64,000 nucleotides of DNA from Versatilivorator sp963663845. Its GTDB lineage: Bacteria > Acidobacteriota > Terriglobia > Versatilivoradales > Versatilivoraceae. Below, piece by piece: positions 9,040-17,512 of this stretch. Where the stretch lies: NCBI GenBank assembly GCA_963663845.2, contig OY760650.2, positions 2,480,001 through 2,544,000 of the forward strand, read 5' to 3'. The notes under the pieces were generated by a model. It had not been told where the DNA came from. It was given only the letters and a program-made list of their open reading frames with translations, and did no database searches. The position numbers were made by a program, and so were the translations under genes. Within the stretch, counting starts at the first letter, position 1, and every line of letters starts with the position of its first letter.

Positions 9040-10061
9040 GGCGAAGATGATACAACAGGGTCGGCGAGCATCTCCACGACCTGCTCGAAAACCTCCCCCA
9101 CTTCGATGTCTTCGACCGGGACCTTCCGCACCACCCGGCTGCGGTCGCCCAAGGGCCGGTAGTGCAGGGGGTCGCTCAGGCTGAACAGACCCAGGGTGGG
9201 AACGCCCAGGGCGGGGCCGAAGTGCATGGGACCGGAGTCGTTGCTCACCAGCAGTTGGCAGCGGCCGATCACCGCAGCCAGGTCCTTGAGTCCGAGCTGG
9301 CCGGCCAGGGCGCAGCGGGCGGTTTTCAGGGAGGATGCGGCCTGCCTGAGAAGGGCCTCCTCCCCGGGCCCGCAGAGCAGGACGAAACCCAGGTCGAGCC
9401 GGTCGGCCAGCTTGTCGGCCAGGGCGGCAAAGCGCGGCGCCGGCCACATCTTGTCGGCCGCGCTGGCGCCCAGGTTCATGGCGATCAGGCGCGGGCATCC
9501 ATCCATCCCCTTTTCCCGCAAGAAGCGTTCCGCCCTGGCGCGGCTCCCGTCGGGAACCTCCAGCCGAATGTCCCGGGCACCCAGGCCCACCCCCAGGGCT
9601 TCCACCAGGGAATCGAACCGGTCGGCCACGTGCAGGTTCTGGTCTTCCGGCACCGGGTCCAGGCTGAAGCAGAAGGGCAGGTAGGAGGGCTCGTTCCTCC
9701 TGAGGCCGATCCGCCAGGGAGCCCGGCTGTACCAGGCCAGCAGGTTGGTTTCCCGAAAACCGTGGAAGTCGATCACCAGGTCGTAGCGGGCCCTGCGCAG
9801 CTCATGGGCCGACCGGAGTGCGCTGAGCGCTCCCGACCACCAGGGGCTGTCGCGCATGCCGATGCGGTCGGACGCCATCACCCGATCCACGGCGGAGCAC
9901 ATCTCCAGCACAGCAGCGTAGCGTTGATCCGCCAGGGCGGAGATGTGGGCCGCGGGGAACCGCCGGCGCAGGGCCCGCAAGGCGGGAATCAGGAGGACCA
10001 GGTCTCCCAGTCGGCCGTAGCGAATGACCAGGATCCTGGAAATTTCGGGGAGAGCGGCCAT
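9036..10061 (-). CDS. Glycosyltransferase family 9 (ADP-heptose:LPS heptosyltransferase-like)
   Basis: A 341-residue protein with the family 9 layout: an N-terminal nucleotide-fold strand ILVIRYGRLGDLVLLIPALR (10-29) and a C-terminal donor-binding half with NLGASAADKMWP, LLCGPGEE and SNDSGPMHFGPALGVPTLGLF. These are hallmarks of WaaC/WaaF/RfaQ-type heptosyltransferases, which add sugars to the lipopolysaccharide core on the cytoplasmic side of the inner membrane. The D-x-GPMH motif is intact. The stop overlaps the start of the Rieske oxygenase by four bases. Such coupling of a lipopolysaccharide enzyme with an oxygenase is unusual and raises the possibility that the oxygenase modifies a surface sugar or amine. 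Confidence 0.88.
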   Translation of the reverse strand: MAALPEISRILVIRYGRLGDLVLLIPALRALRRRFPAAHISALADQRYAAVLEMCSAVDRVMASDRIGMRDSPWWSGALSALRSAHELRRARYDLVIDFHGFRETNLLAWYSRAPWRIGLRRNEPSYLPFCFSLDPVPEDQNLHVADRFDSLVEALGVGLGARDIRLEVPDGSRARAERFLREKGMDGCPRLIAMNLGASAADKMWPAPRFAALADKLADRLDLGFVLLCGPGEEALLRQAASSLKTARCALAGQLGLKDLAAVIGRCQLLVSNDSGPMHFGPALGVPTLGLFSLSDPLHYRPLGDRSRVVRKVPVEDIEVGEVFEQVVEMLADPVVSSSP

Positions 10062-10152
10062 GGAAGTGGGAATCCGGTTCCCGACGGGCTCCCTGCCCGC
10101 CGGGTTTCGAGACTGCCGGCGAAGATTGTAGGAAAGCCCCGCCTCCGCCTTG

Positions 10153-10181
10153 GGGTGCGGATCATACGAGAGTGAAACAAG
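10153..10181. repeat. Dispersed repeat family F, copy 1
   Basis: The stretch TGCGGATCATACGAGAGTG followed by AAAC occurs here and again at about 45844-45866. A weaker version (ACGGATCATTCGAG) lies at about 6178-6191, and another (TGCCGTGCGGGTCATTC) at about 59468. All lie between genes. The copies share a CCCTGCC-type prefix except this one. Function unknown. Confidence 0.55.
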
Positions 10182-10206
10182 AGAAGTTCATGGCCTGTCG
10201 AGAACA

Positions 10207-10460
10207 AGATTATTGAACATCGATGCACAGGATGCACAGGATAAAGAGGAGGTGAAGTTCCTGCAAGGGAAGCCGGCTTGGGTGATGATCCGGCCCGGGC
10301 TCGTGGATGCCCAGGATTAAAAGCTAGCCGTTTCCCGAAAAATCCTGTGCATCCTGTATATCCATGTCAATCATTCATTCAAATGTTCCCCAGGATTACA
10401 GGACACCAGATTCCTGAGACCAAATCCTGTAAATCCTGTGCATCGATGTTAATCATCCAT
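10207..10460. repeat. Inverted repeat family D, copy 1 (CATCGATGCACAGGATGCAC arms)
   Basis: The left arm at 10218-10243 carries CATCGATGCACAGGATGCAC and continues AGGATA. Reverse-complement arms follow at 10338-10372 and 10422-10457 (AATCCTGTGCATCCTGT and TAAATCCTGTGCATCGATG), making a long imperfect hairpin with a third arm. The left flank GATTATTGAA is shared with the copy at 32138. This occupies much of the 720-base gap 10062-10781, which has no convincing gene; the rest holds families F and G and a stretch resembling the GGGCGCCC-rich sequence at 26690-26765. Confidence 0.7.
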
Positions 10461-10499
10461 TTCGTGGCTGTGCGTGCCGTTGAAGCAGACCCGTCTCGC

Positions 10500-10541
10500 T
10501 TCGTGTCTCTTCGTGGAGCACTCTTTTTTCGTTTGTTTCAG
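10500..10541. repeat. Dispersed repeat family G, copy 1
   Basis: A 40-base stretch ending CTCTTTTTTCGTTTGTTTCA closely matches 48096-48135, with only a few differences. In both places it lies a few hundred bases or less upstream of a gene on the plus strand. It is T-rich on its 3' side and has no matching inverted arm. Role unknown. Confidence 0.55.
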
Positions 10542-10781
10542 GAAAGCCCCCCGGCTCAGTCAAAGCAGGGAGGACTCACGACAAATTGGGCCTTCGGGGT
10601 GGGCCGCCGGCCCGACCGGGAACCACCGGGCAACCACAAGGGTCGCCCCTGCACGGGGAGGAATGGGCGCGGGATGGCGCGACAGGGAAAGCAGTTGCTT
10701 TGTTCGAACCGCTTGATTATGCTTTTTAGCCCTGCTCAAGGTCCTTTTCAGTCTTTGTCTTGCGCGTGCAGGAGTCCAGCC

Positions 10782-12074
10782 ATGCCCCGGGCGCCCTTAC
10801 CTGGATTGTCTCGAAGGAACTTCCTTTCGGCCGCGCCGCTGACGGCCGCCGGAGGAATGGCCGCCGCTGTTCCCTCCCGAAAGAGGCCCCGCATTGCCGC
10901 GGTGGTCAGCGAATACCGGCGCTACTCTCACGCCCAGCACATCGTGGATCGATTCCTGTGGGGCTACGGCTGGGGCAACCGCCACCATCGCCCGCCCATG
11001 GACGTGGTCTCGGTCTACGTGGATCAAACTCCCGAAAACACCCTCATCCACGACCGCCTGCGGCGATTCCCGAAGATGAAGAAATACCCCACCATTGCCG
11101 AGGCCCTGACTCAGGGGGGGAGCCGCTTGGCCGTGGACGGCGTGCTGCTGATCGGCGAGCACGGCAAGTATCCCAAGAACGAGAAGGGACAGACCCTCTA
11201 CCCCCGCTACGAGTGGTTCAAGGAAATCACCCGGGTCTTCCGCGACAGCGGGAGGAGCGTCCCCGTGTTCAACGACAAGCACCTTTCCTGGAAGTGGGAA
11301 TGGGCCAAGGAGATGGTGGACATCTCCAGGGAGTTGGACTTTGCCTTCCTGGCCGGCTCCTCGGTGCCGGTGACGCCCCGGCTGCCTTCCATCGACATGC
11401 CCCTGGGAGTGGAGATCGAGGAGGCGCTCTGCCTGGCCGTGGGAGGGATGGACGGATATGACATCCACGCCCTGGAAGGGCTGCAGTGCATGGTCGAGCG
11501 CCGGCGCGGGGGCGAAACGGGGGCGGCCTCCATCCACGGCCTCAAGGGAGACCCCGTCTATGAGGCCATGAATGCCGGATCCTGGCAGGCGGGCGGGTGG
11601 GACCCGGAACTGTTCCAGGCCTGCCTCTGCCGCAGCCACAGCCTGACTCCCAGCCGCGATGGGTTCAACCACGTCCTGCCCGGCCTGGAGGAGGTCCCGA
11701 GGCTGATCTCCGAGCGCACGCCGGTCGCCTATCGCTTCGAATATCTGGACGGCCTCAAAGGCACCATCCTGCTGATGGAAGGGCTGGTGATGGACTTCAC
11801 CTTCGCCGCCCGCCTCAAGGGGGGAGAGGTGATCTCCACCCAGATGTTTCTGCCGCCCCGCGAGGTCTGCAACTTCTTCAATCCGCAGTGTCACCACGTG
11901 GAGCAGATGTTCCTGACGGGGAAGGCCGGCTACCCGGTGGAACGCACCCTGCTGACCACCGGCCTGACCGCCGCCGGCGTCGACTCCGTCTGGCAGGGGC
12001 AGAAGCGCCTGGAGACACCCCATCTGGACATCCGCTACCAACCGACTCGAGAGTCCACTTTCTGGAGGAGCTGA
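10782..12074 (+). CDS. Tat-exported protein of unknown function, paralogue 1 of a tandem pair
   Basis: A 430-residue protein. The ATG at 10782 follows CAGGAG eight bases upstream and opens a twin-arginine signal (LSRRNFLSAAPLTAAGG, 9-25). I do not recognise a named family. The mature part begins with a beta-strand-like RPRIAAVVSEYRR, as in Rossmann-type folds. Blocks conserved with the next gene include SHAQH (49-53), GEHGKYPKN (125-133), VPVFNDKHLS (160-169), LAGSSVPVT (190-198) and HALEGLQCMVERRRGGETG (229-247). The many conserved His, Glu, Asp and Lys residues suggest an enzyme that binds a metal or sugar acid, but this is inference. It overlaps paralogue 2 by one base (TGATG). Confidence 0.75.
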   Translation: MPRAPLPGLSRRNFLSAAPLTAAGGMAAAVPSRKRPRIAAVVSEYRRYSHAQHIVDRFLWGYGWGNRHHRPPMDVVSVYVDQTPENTLIHDRLRRFPKMKKYPTIAEALTQGGSRLAVDGVLLIGEHGKYPKNEKGQTLYPRYEWFKEITRVFRDSGRSVPVFNDKHLSWKWEWAKEMVDISRELDFAFLAGSSVPVTPRLPSIDMPLGVEIEEALCLAVGGMDGYDIHALEGLQCMVERRRGGETGAASIHGLKGDPVYEAMNAGSWQAGGWDPELFQACLCRSHSLTPSRDGFNHVLPGLEEVPRLISERTPVAYRFEYLDGLKGTILLMEGLVMDFTFAARLKGGEVISTQMFLPPREVCNFFNPQCHHVEQMFLTGKAGYPVERTLLTTGLTAAGVDSVWQGQKRLETPHLDIRYQPTRESTFWRS

Positions 12075-13339
12075 TGCTCAGCAGACGGACCTTCCTGGAG
12101 ATCGCCGCGGCCTCCGGCCTGGCGGCCCATCTGGGCTGCGCCGGAGGGCCGTCCGCCAAAAAAAGAAAGAAACTGGCCATCATCGCCTCCATCTGGAGAT
12201 ACCTCTCCCATGCGCAGCATTTCGGGGACCGCTTCCTGGTGGGATACCCCCGCAAGGGCCGCTGGCACCACCCCGAGATGGACGTGGTCTCCCTCTACGT
12301 CGACCAGAAGCCCGAGGGCGATCAAAGCCGGGCCCGGGCCGACGAGTTCGGCTTTCAGGTCTACCCCACAATCCAGGAGGCCTTGAGGTGCGGCGGGGAC
12401 AAGCTGGCGGTGGACGCCGTACTGCTGATCATCGAGCACGGGGACTATCCCCGCAACGCCAAGGGGCAGGTGCTCTATCCGCGCTATGAGATGTTCCAGC
12501 AGGTGGTGGAGGTCTTCGAGCAGGACGGGCGCGCCGTTCCGGTGTTCAACGATAAGCACCTCTCCTACGACACGGCCAAGGCCAAGAAGATGGTGGCCGA
12601 TTCCAAGCGGCTCGGCTTCCCCCTGCTGGCGGGATCGTCCCTGCCGGTGACCTGGAGAATCCCGGCCATCGAGTTTCCCCTCGACTGCGTCATCGAGGAA
12701 GCCCTGATGGTGGGCGTCGGCTCCTCCGACGCCAGCGACTACCACGCTCTGGAGGCCATGCAGTGCATGGTGGAGCGGCGCCGGGGAGGAGAATCCGGCG
12801 TCAAGTCGGTGCAACTGATCCAGGGCGAAGCCGTCTGGAAGGCCGGCGAGGAGGGCCGCTGGTCCAGGAGGCTGCTGGAGGCGGCGCTGGCGCGTTCCAA
12901 CAAGCTGCTGGGAGACACCCTGATCGATGCCCGGCCCCAGGACCTGGCCAACAACGGACAGTTGCCCAAGATCGTCAAGGAACCGGCGGCCTACTTCATC
13001 GAGCATGCCGACGGCCTGCAGTCCACCCTGCTCATGCTGAACGGCGGCGTCCAGGACCGGACCTTTGCCGCCAGGCTGCAGGGGGAGCCGGAACCCCAGT
13101 CCCTGCTGTTTCAACTGCCGCCAATACCCAACGTCACCTATTCCGCCTGCCTGGCGGAAAAGATCGAGGAGATGATCGAGACGGGCCAGGCTCCCTTTCC
13201 GGCGGAGCGGACCCTGATCGTCAGCGGCATCCTGGACCACTGCCTGGAATCCAAGGTCCAGGGCAACCGCAAACTGGAGACTCCCGAACTGCAGATCAGC
13301 TACCGCCCGCCCGCAGGCTCTCATTTCTGCAGGGCCTGA
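12074..13339 (+). CDS. Tat-type lipoprotein of unknown function, paralogue 2 of a tandem pair
   Basis: A 421-residue protein starting at 12074, where the ATG shares its A with the stop of paralogue 1; GGAGGAG lies just upstream. The N-terminus has both a twin-arginine motif (LSRRTFLEIAAASG, 2-15) and a lipobox-like HLGC (Cys22), so it may be a Tat-exported lipoprotein, whereas paralogue 1 lacks the Cys. The conserved blocks are kept: SHAQH (45-49), EHGDYPRN (121-128), VPVFNDKHLS (155-164), LAGSSLPVT and HALEAMQCMVERRRGGESG. Divergence is greatest in the C-terminal 150 residues. The pair may form a heterodimer or act on successive substrates. A family B repeat fills the gap to the next gene. 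Confidence 0.75.
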   Translation: MLSRRTFLEIAAASGLAAHLGCAGGPSAKKRKKLAIIASIWRYLSHAQHFGDRFLVGYPRKGRWHHPEMDVVSLYVDQKPEGDQSRARADEFGFQVYPTIQEALRCGGDKLAVDAVLLIIEHGDYPRNAKGQVLYPRYEMFQQVVEVFEQDGRAVPVFNDKHLSYDTAKAKKMVADSKRLGFPLLAGSSLPVTWRIPAIEFPLDCVIEEALMVGVGSSDASDYHALEAMQCMVERRRGGESGVKSVQLIQGEAVWKAGEEGRWSRRLLEAALARSNKLLGDTLIDARPQDLANNGQLPKIVKEPAAYFIEHADGLQSTLLMLNGGVQDRTFAARLQGEPEPQSLLFQLPPIPNVTYSACLAEKIEEMIETGQAPFPAERTLIVSGILDHCLESKVQGNRKLETPELQISYRPPAGSHFCRA

Positions 13340-13397
13340 TTCTGCCGGCAGGGACAGGTCTCCGGGGCGGAGTTTCAGGCCGGACAGGAAGAGGAGC

Positions 13398-13587
13398 CTT
13401 TTGCAAAATTCGGTAGCGGGACGTTTACCGAGAATGGCCACAAAAGGCACAAAAACACAAAAAGAACCATCGGACCGGCAAGACTCGAGTTCAAGAAACT
13501 CGTTTTGTGACTTTTGTGCCTTTTGTGGTGTATGCCGGAGCCGGTAGGCCGCCTCAATGTCATTCCCAATTGGGAATTTTACAAAAG
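13398..13587 (+). repeat. MITE-like palindromic element, family B, copy 1
   Basis: A 190-bp element bounded by near-perfect 14-base terminal inverted repeats: CTTTTGCAAAATTC at 13398-13411 and GAATTTTACAAAAG at 13574-13587. Inside is a second nested palindrome with arms CACAAAAGGCACAAAA (near 13440) and TTTTGTGCCTTTTGTGG (near 13512). The centre (AAGACTCGA, TCAAG, AACTC) is shared with copy 2 at 56067-56260, which lies in the opposite orientation. It encodes nothing. It ends 18 bases before the next ATG, so it may supply part of that gene's leader. Confidence 0.8.
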
Positions 13588-13605
13588 CTTCAGAGGAGAT
13601 TGAAT

Positions 13606-15321
13606 ATGGAGCACACCCGCCGCACCTTTCTGGGCGCCGGGGCGCTGGGAGCGGCTGCTCTCGGAAATGCGCTGGCCACCCCTGCACCCGCCTCTGGCGC
13701 GAGACCGGCCTCCCGTCCGGGTGGCGCCGGACGCCCCAAGCCCCCCGCTTACCGAATCATCTACAACTGGGACGGGGCCCCCCACGACTACTCGGAATTC
13801 CCCCAGTCCCAGGAACAGTTCCTGGACAAGGTCTATGCCCCCATGAAGGACACCCAGGTCGGGGCCCACTTCTGGTGCCTGGGCACCCATGAGGCCAAGT
13901 GGGCGTCCCAGGTCATGGAGATGGTGGGTGACACCGTGGACCGGAAGTATGACAGCGTCCGGTCCATGCGCCACAGCGAAGGGGTGCGGGCCATGCTGGA
14001 GCGGGGCGAGAACCCCTACCAGGCGGTGGTGGACCGGGGCCACGAGCTGGGGATGCAGGTCTATGCTTCCATCCGGATGAACGACAACCACTTCCGGGGC
14101 ATGCAGGTCTCCGAGATGGCGGATACGAAGATGCGGGGACTGACCCAGTTGCGGCGCGACCACCCGGAGTGGTGCCTGGGCCCGCGCCAGGCCCCCAAGT
14201 GGTTCGCGGCCTCCTGGAACTTCGCCATCCCCGAGGTGCGGGAGCACCGGCTGCGCCACGTGACCGAGGTCTGCCGCCTGGCCGACTGGGACGGCGTCGA
14301 GCTGGACTGGCAGCGGCACGCTTTCCACCTTCCCCTGGACGACGCCTACCGGCTGCGCTACACCCTCACCGACCTGCAGCGGGCGCTGCGCCGCATGACC
14401 GAGCAGATAGGGCGGGAGCGGGGCAGACCCTTTCACCTGGCGGTCCGGGTGGCCACCACCCTGGAGTCCTGCGGGCGGATCGGCTACGACCTGCCGGTCT
14501 GGGTCAAGGAGGGGCTTTGCGATCTGATGATCGCCGGGGGAGGAGCCGGCACCGACTACGGCGTGGAGGTGGAGGCCTTCCAGGACTTGCTCGAGGATTC
14601 GGGGATTCCCTTTTACCCCGGGTTCGACTCCGGCTTCTGGGGCCCCCATAAGAGCCTGCTGCCCCGCCGGCAGTGGAATACCGCCATGGTGCGGGCGGCG
14701 GCCAACGCCTATTGGGAACGGGGAGCCGACGGCATGTACGTCTTCAACTGGCATGCCAACGAGAAGACCCGGCGGCCCCTGCTCACCACCATCGGAGCCC
14801 CCGAAACCCTGAAGCGGACCGACAAGGTGTACGCCACCCTCCATCGATACGTCGGCGGCTGGCCCTTCAGCGAACCCAAGGAGGGAGCCTGGGCCGGAGC
14901 CGACTTCCACGACCGCATCTACGGAGAGACTCCCGTCAAGCTCTATCCCACCCTGACCGAGGAGGGCCCCGGCTTTCATGTGGGGGTCTACGACGACACC
15001 CGGGAGGAGGCCCGGGCCGGGAGTCTGGACAAGATCGAGCTACAGCTCGAGCTCAAGAACCATTCGGTGAACGACCGCGTCGAGGTGAGGCTGGATGGAA
15101 ACGTCCTTCCCAAGCCCGAGGTGCGAAACGTGGCCGCCGAAGACCCGGACAATCCCTCCGACGTGGACGAGGACAGTTGGCTGGTGTGGGGCCTGTCGCC
15201 GGATCAGGCCGGCCGGGGCGTCCACCACGTCCAGGTGCGCCTGCTGAAGCGCGATCCTCGCATCCGGCCGCCTCTGACGGTGCAGAGCGTCGAGATCCAC
15301 GTCAGCTACCGGCGTGCTTGA
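13606..15321 (+). CDS. Secreted TIM-barrel-like protein, possible glycoside hydrolase
   Basis: A 571-residue protein; the ATG at 13606 has AGGAGA upstream and a Tat-type signal (HTRRTFLGAGALG, 3-15). The mature part begins YRIIYNWDG (49-57) and has strand-loop blocks expected of a TIM barrel: QVYASIRMND (151-160), DGVELDWQRH (229-238), a run ending DLMIAGGG (306-313), PFYPGFDSG (335-343) and GMYVFNWHANE (376-386). ELDW (232-235) is a good place for catalytic acids (Glu232, Asp234), as in GH-like secreted proteins. The C-terminal 120 residues look like a beta-rich accessory domain. I cannot assign a family number. It lies between the paralogue pair and the cupin/lactonase lipoprotein, implying work on the same extracellular compound. 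Confidence 0.7.
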   Translation: MEHTRRTFLGAGALGAAALGNALATPAPASGARPASRPGGAGRPKPPAYRIIYNWDGAPHDYSEFPQSQEQFLDKVYAPMKDTQVGAHFWCLGTHEAKWASQVMEMVGDTVDRKYDSVRSMRHSEGVRAMLERGENPYQAVVDRGHELGMQVYASIRMNDNHFRGMQVSEMADTKMRGLTQLRRDHPEWCLGPRQAPKWFAASWNFAIPEVREHRLRHVTEVCRLADWDGVELDWQRHAFHLPLDDAYRLRYTLTDLQRALRRMTEQIGRERGRPFHLAVRVATTLESCGRIGYDLPVWVKEGLCDLMIAGGGAGTDYGVEVEAFQDLLEDSGIPFYPGFDSGFWGPHKSLLPRRQWNTAMVRAAANAYWERGADGMYVFNWHANEKTRRPLLTTIGAPETLKRTDKVYATLHRYVGGWPFSEPKEGAWAGADFHDRIYGETPVKLYPTLTEEGPGFHVGVYDDTREEARAGSLDKIELQLELKNHSVNDRVEVRLDGNVLPKPEVRNVAAEDPDNPSDVDEDSWLVWGLSPDQAGRGVHHVQVRLLKRDPRIRPPLTVQSVEIHVSYRRA

Positions 15322-15427
15322 ACAGGTCCATTCCGAGTCCTCCTTCCCGTTCCGGGGAAGCAGGGGGCGTCCCGAAAATTTCAGTTTGAGTGTTGCTTCG
15401 ATTCCGACCAAAGAAGGAGTTTCCACT

Positions 15428-17329
15428 ATGAAGCGGGTACACCGAGATTCACCATTGTTGGTTCTGCTGGTCTGCGGGGTGCTGATCTCCGGCCTTGCCG
15501 GCTGCACCGCCGGAAACGGGTGGCGGGCCCTCAACCAGAAGGTCATCGAGGAGCACAACGTCAAGGGACGGGAGCGGGACATCCCCCATACCCAGGTCAC
15601 CCCCAGCCTGGAGGCGGGCAAGACCGTCCCTTCGTCCGAGCTGCCGGTGATCCAAATCGCCGAGGGCGTCCAGGCCAGCGTAGCCTGGGGCGAGGGAGTC
15701 CTGATGGAGCGCCTCAGCATGGAGGCGGGCAGCAGCTATCCCGAGCAGGCGCTGGCTGAAGAGGTGATCACGCTGGTGGAAGAGGGCTCCGCGACCTGCA
15801 CGGTCGGCGAGGAGACCTTCGAGTTGGCCAAGGACAGCCTGCTCTACCTGACGCCCGGCAGCAAGCGTTCCCTCAAGGCGGGCGAAAAGGGACTCAAGGC
15901 CATCGAGGTTTTCTCTCCGGTTCGGCTGGATCACTTGAGCCTGGCCGGAAAAGCGCACTCCGAGAACACCCGGGTGTCCTTCCCCGACCAGGGCGTGACT
16001 CCGTCCATCGAGCCCAACAAGGTCTACAACCTCAACGAGATCCAGTGGACGGGCCTGACCCCGCCGGTCAAGGACAAGACCTACAAGCGCAGCGCGGCCC
16101 TCTCGCGGCTGATCTGGGGGAAGAACGTCATGCTGAGCTGGATTCGCATGGACCCCAACTCCAATTTCCCGCTCCACATCCATCCCGAGGATCAGTTGAT
16201 GGTCACCCTGCGGGGTTCGCTGGAGCAGGGCATCCTGGATGCCCGCCATCCCATTGACGGCAAGGAGCAGCACACGCACCTGCTGCCGGGCGGGATGGTC
16301 CACTCGGGCCACATGGGAGAGCACGGAGCCGATGCCCTGGACGTCTTCTGGCCGGTCCGCCCCGACTACATTGCCTACGCGGAAAAGCAGAACGCTCTCT
16401 ACAAGGAAGTCATCGACCCGGGGACCAAGCCCGTCAAGCTGGCCGAGGGATTCGTCTTCACCGAAGGCCCCACCTGGTTGAAGGGCAATCTCTATTTCTC
16501 CGACATGCACTTCCGCGCCGACTGGTCGGCCGACGTCAGCAAGAGCCGAACCATCCGCATGTCGCCTGACGGCAAGTGGAAGGCGATCGCCAGCGGGATG
16601 CAGACCAATGGAACCATCGCCTCCAGGCGCGGGCACCTGCTGGTCTGCGACATGTTCGGCCATCGAGTCATCGAGATGAGTCGCCACAACGGCAGGATCC
16701 TGAAGACGGTGCTCTCCAAGGTCGGCGGCACCCGCATCGACGGTCCCAACGATATCGTGATGGATCTGAAGGGCGGCATCTACGTCACCGATCCCCAGTT
16801 CATCCCGGACGCCAAGAAGATGCCGGGGACCCAGGTCTACTACCGCGACCCCAGGGGCAGGAGCAAGGTGGTGATCCCGGCGGGCGAATACGCCTTCCCC
16901 AACGGGGTGGAGATCTCTCCCGATGGCAAGACCTTCTACGTCAACAACACCTGGCAGCAGCCCGGCGAAAACTTCGTCTGGGCCTACGACGTCCAGGAGG
17001 ACGGCTCGCTCGCCAACAAGCGCAAGTTCGCTGTGCTGAACCTGGGACCGGACGTGCTGGATGCCGAGGAAGTGAAGGACCGCTTCAACTCCCAGGCCGA
17101 CGGCATGGCGGTGGACATGGACGGCCGCATTTACGTGGCCACCCTCTCGGGGGCGCAGATCTTCGACGCCGACGGCAACTACGTGGGAACCATCTGGTGC
17201 CCGCAGTTTCCCGTCAGCCTGACCTTCGGCGGCGAGAACTACGACGTGCTCTACATGGTGGGGCAGTCCTCGGTCTGGTCCATCCAGACCAAGGTGAAGG
17301 GGTTCCGGTATCCGGAGGGAATGAACTGA
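15428..17329 (+). CDS. Lipoprotein with two cupin domains fused to an SMP-30/gluconolactonase propeller
   Basis: A 633-residue protein. The ATG at 15428 begins a lipoprotein signal with lipobox LAGC (Cys26). Residues about 70-170 and 240-330 are cupin-like; the second has HIHPEDQ and later HSGHMGEHG, plausible metal ligands, while the first lacks the His cluster and may be non-metal. From about 340 (KLAEGFVFTEGPTW) to the end is an SMP-30/gluconolactonase/LRE-type six-bladed propeller with GPNDIVMD, YAFPNGVEISPDGK and FNSQADGMAVDMDG. These propellers hydrolyse sugar lactones with a bound divalent metal. The combination suggests a periplasmic lactonase that binds an acidic sugar. A family A repeat follows immediately after the stop. 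Confidence 0.85.
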   Translation: MKRVHRDSPLLVLLVCGVLISGLAGCTAGNGWRALNQKVIEEHNVKGRERDIPHTQVTPSLEAGKTVPSSELPVIQIAEGVQASVAWGEGVLMERLSMEAGSSYPEQALAEEVITLVEEGSATCTVGEETFELAKDSLLYLTPGSKRSLKAGEKGLKAIEVFSPVRLDHLSLAGKAHSENTRVSFPDQGVTPSIEPNKVYNLNEIQWTGLTPPVKDKTYKRSAALSRLIWGKNVMLSWIRMDPNSNFPLHIHPEDQLMVTLRGSLEQGILDARHPIDGKEQHTHLLPGGMVHSGHMGEHGADALDVFWPVRPDYIAYAEKQNALYKEVIDPGTKPVKLAEGFVFTEGPTWLKGNLYFSDMHFRADWSADVSKSRTIRMSPDGKWKAIASGMQTNGTIASRRGHLLVCDMFGHRVIEMSRHNGRILKTVLSKVGGTRIDGPNDIVMDLKGGIYVTDPQFIPDAKKMPGTQVYYRDPRGRSKVVIPAGEYAFPNGVEISPDGKTFYVNNTWQQPGENFVWAYDVQEDGSLANKRKFAVLNLGPDVLDAEEVKDRFNSQADGMAVDMDGRIYVATLSGAQIFDADGNYVGTIWCPQFPVSLTFGGENYDVLYMVGQSSVWSIQTKVKGFRYPEGMN

Positions 17330-17495
17330 GTGGTTAGTGGTCAGTGGCTAGTGGTTAGTTTGTTTGATCGATGCGTTTAGCGTCCTGATGGTCTCGGAGC
17401 AGACCTTCAATGGGTGCAACCAGGTCACCAGGCGCTTGCATGTCTCCAAATCGTTTCATTAACCACCACTGAACACTGACCACTGATCACTACCA
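17330..17495. repeat. Palindromic repeat family A, copy 2
   Basis: The arms are at 17330-17360 (GTGGTTAGTGGTCAGTGG) and 17461-17495 (ACCACTGAACACTGACCAC). The loop between them shares TTTGATC, GGTCTCGG and GCAACCAGGTCACCAGGC with the loop of copy 1 near 377-466. The element starts directly after the TGA of the cupin/SMP-30 gene and ends 17 bases before the aldolase ATG, so a hairpin here could attenuate or stabilise a joint transcript. Confidence 0.75.
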
Positions 17496-17512
17496 CAGAG
17501 GATCTCGATCTC

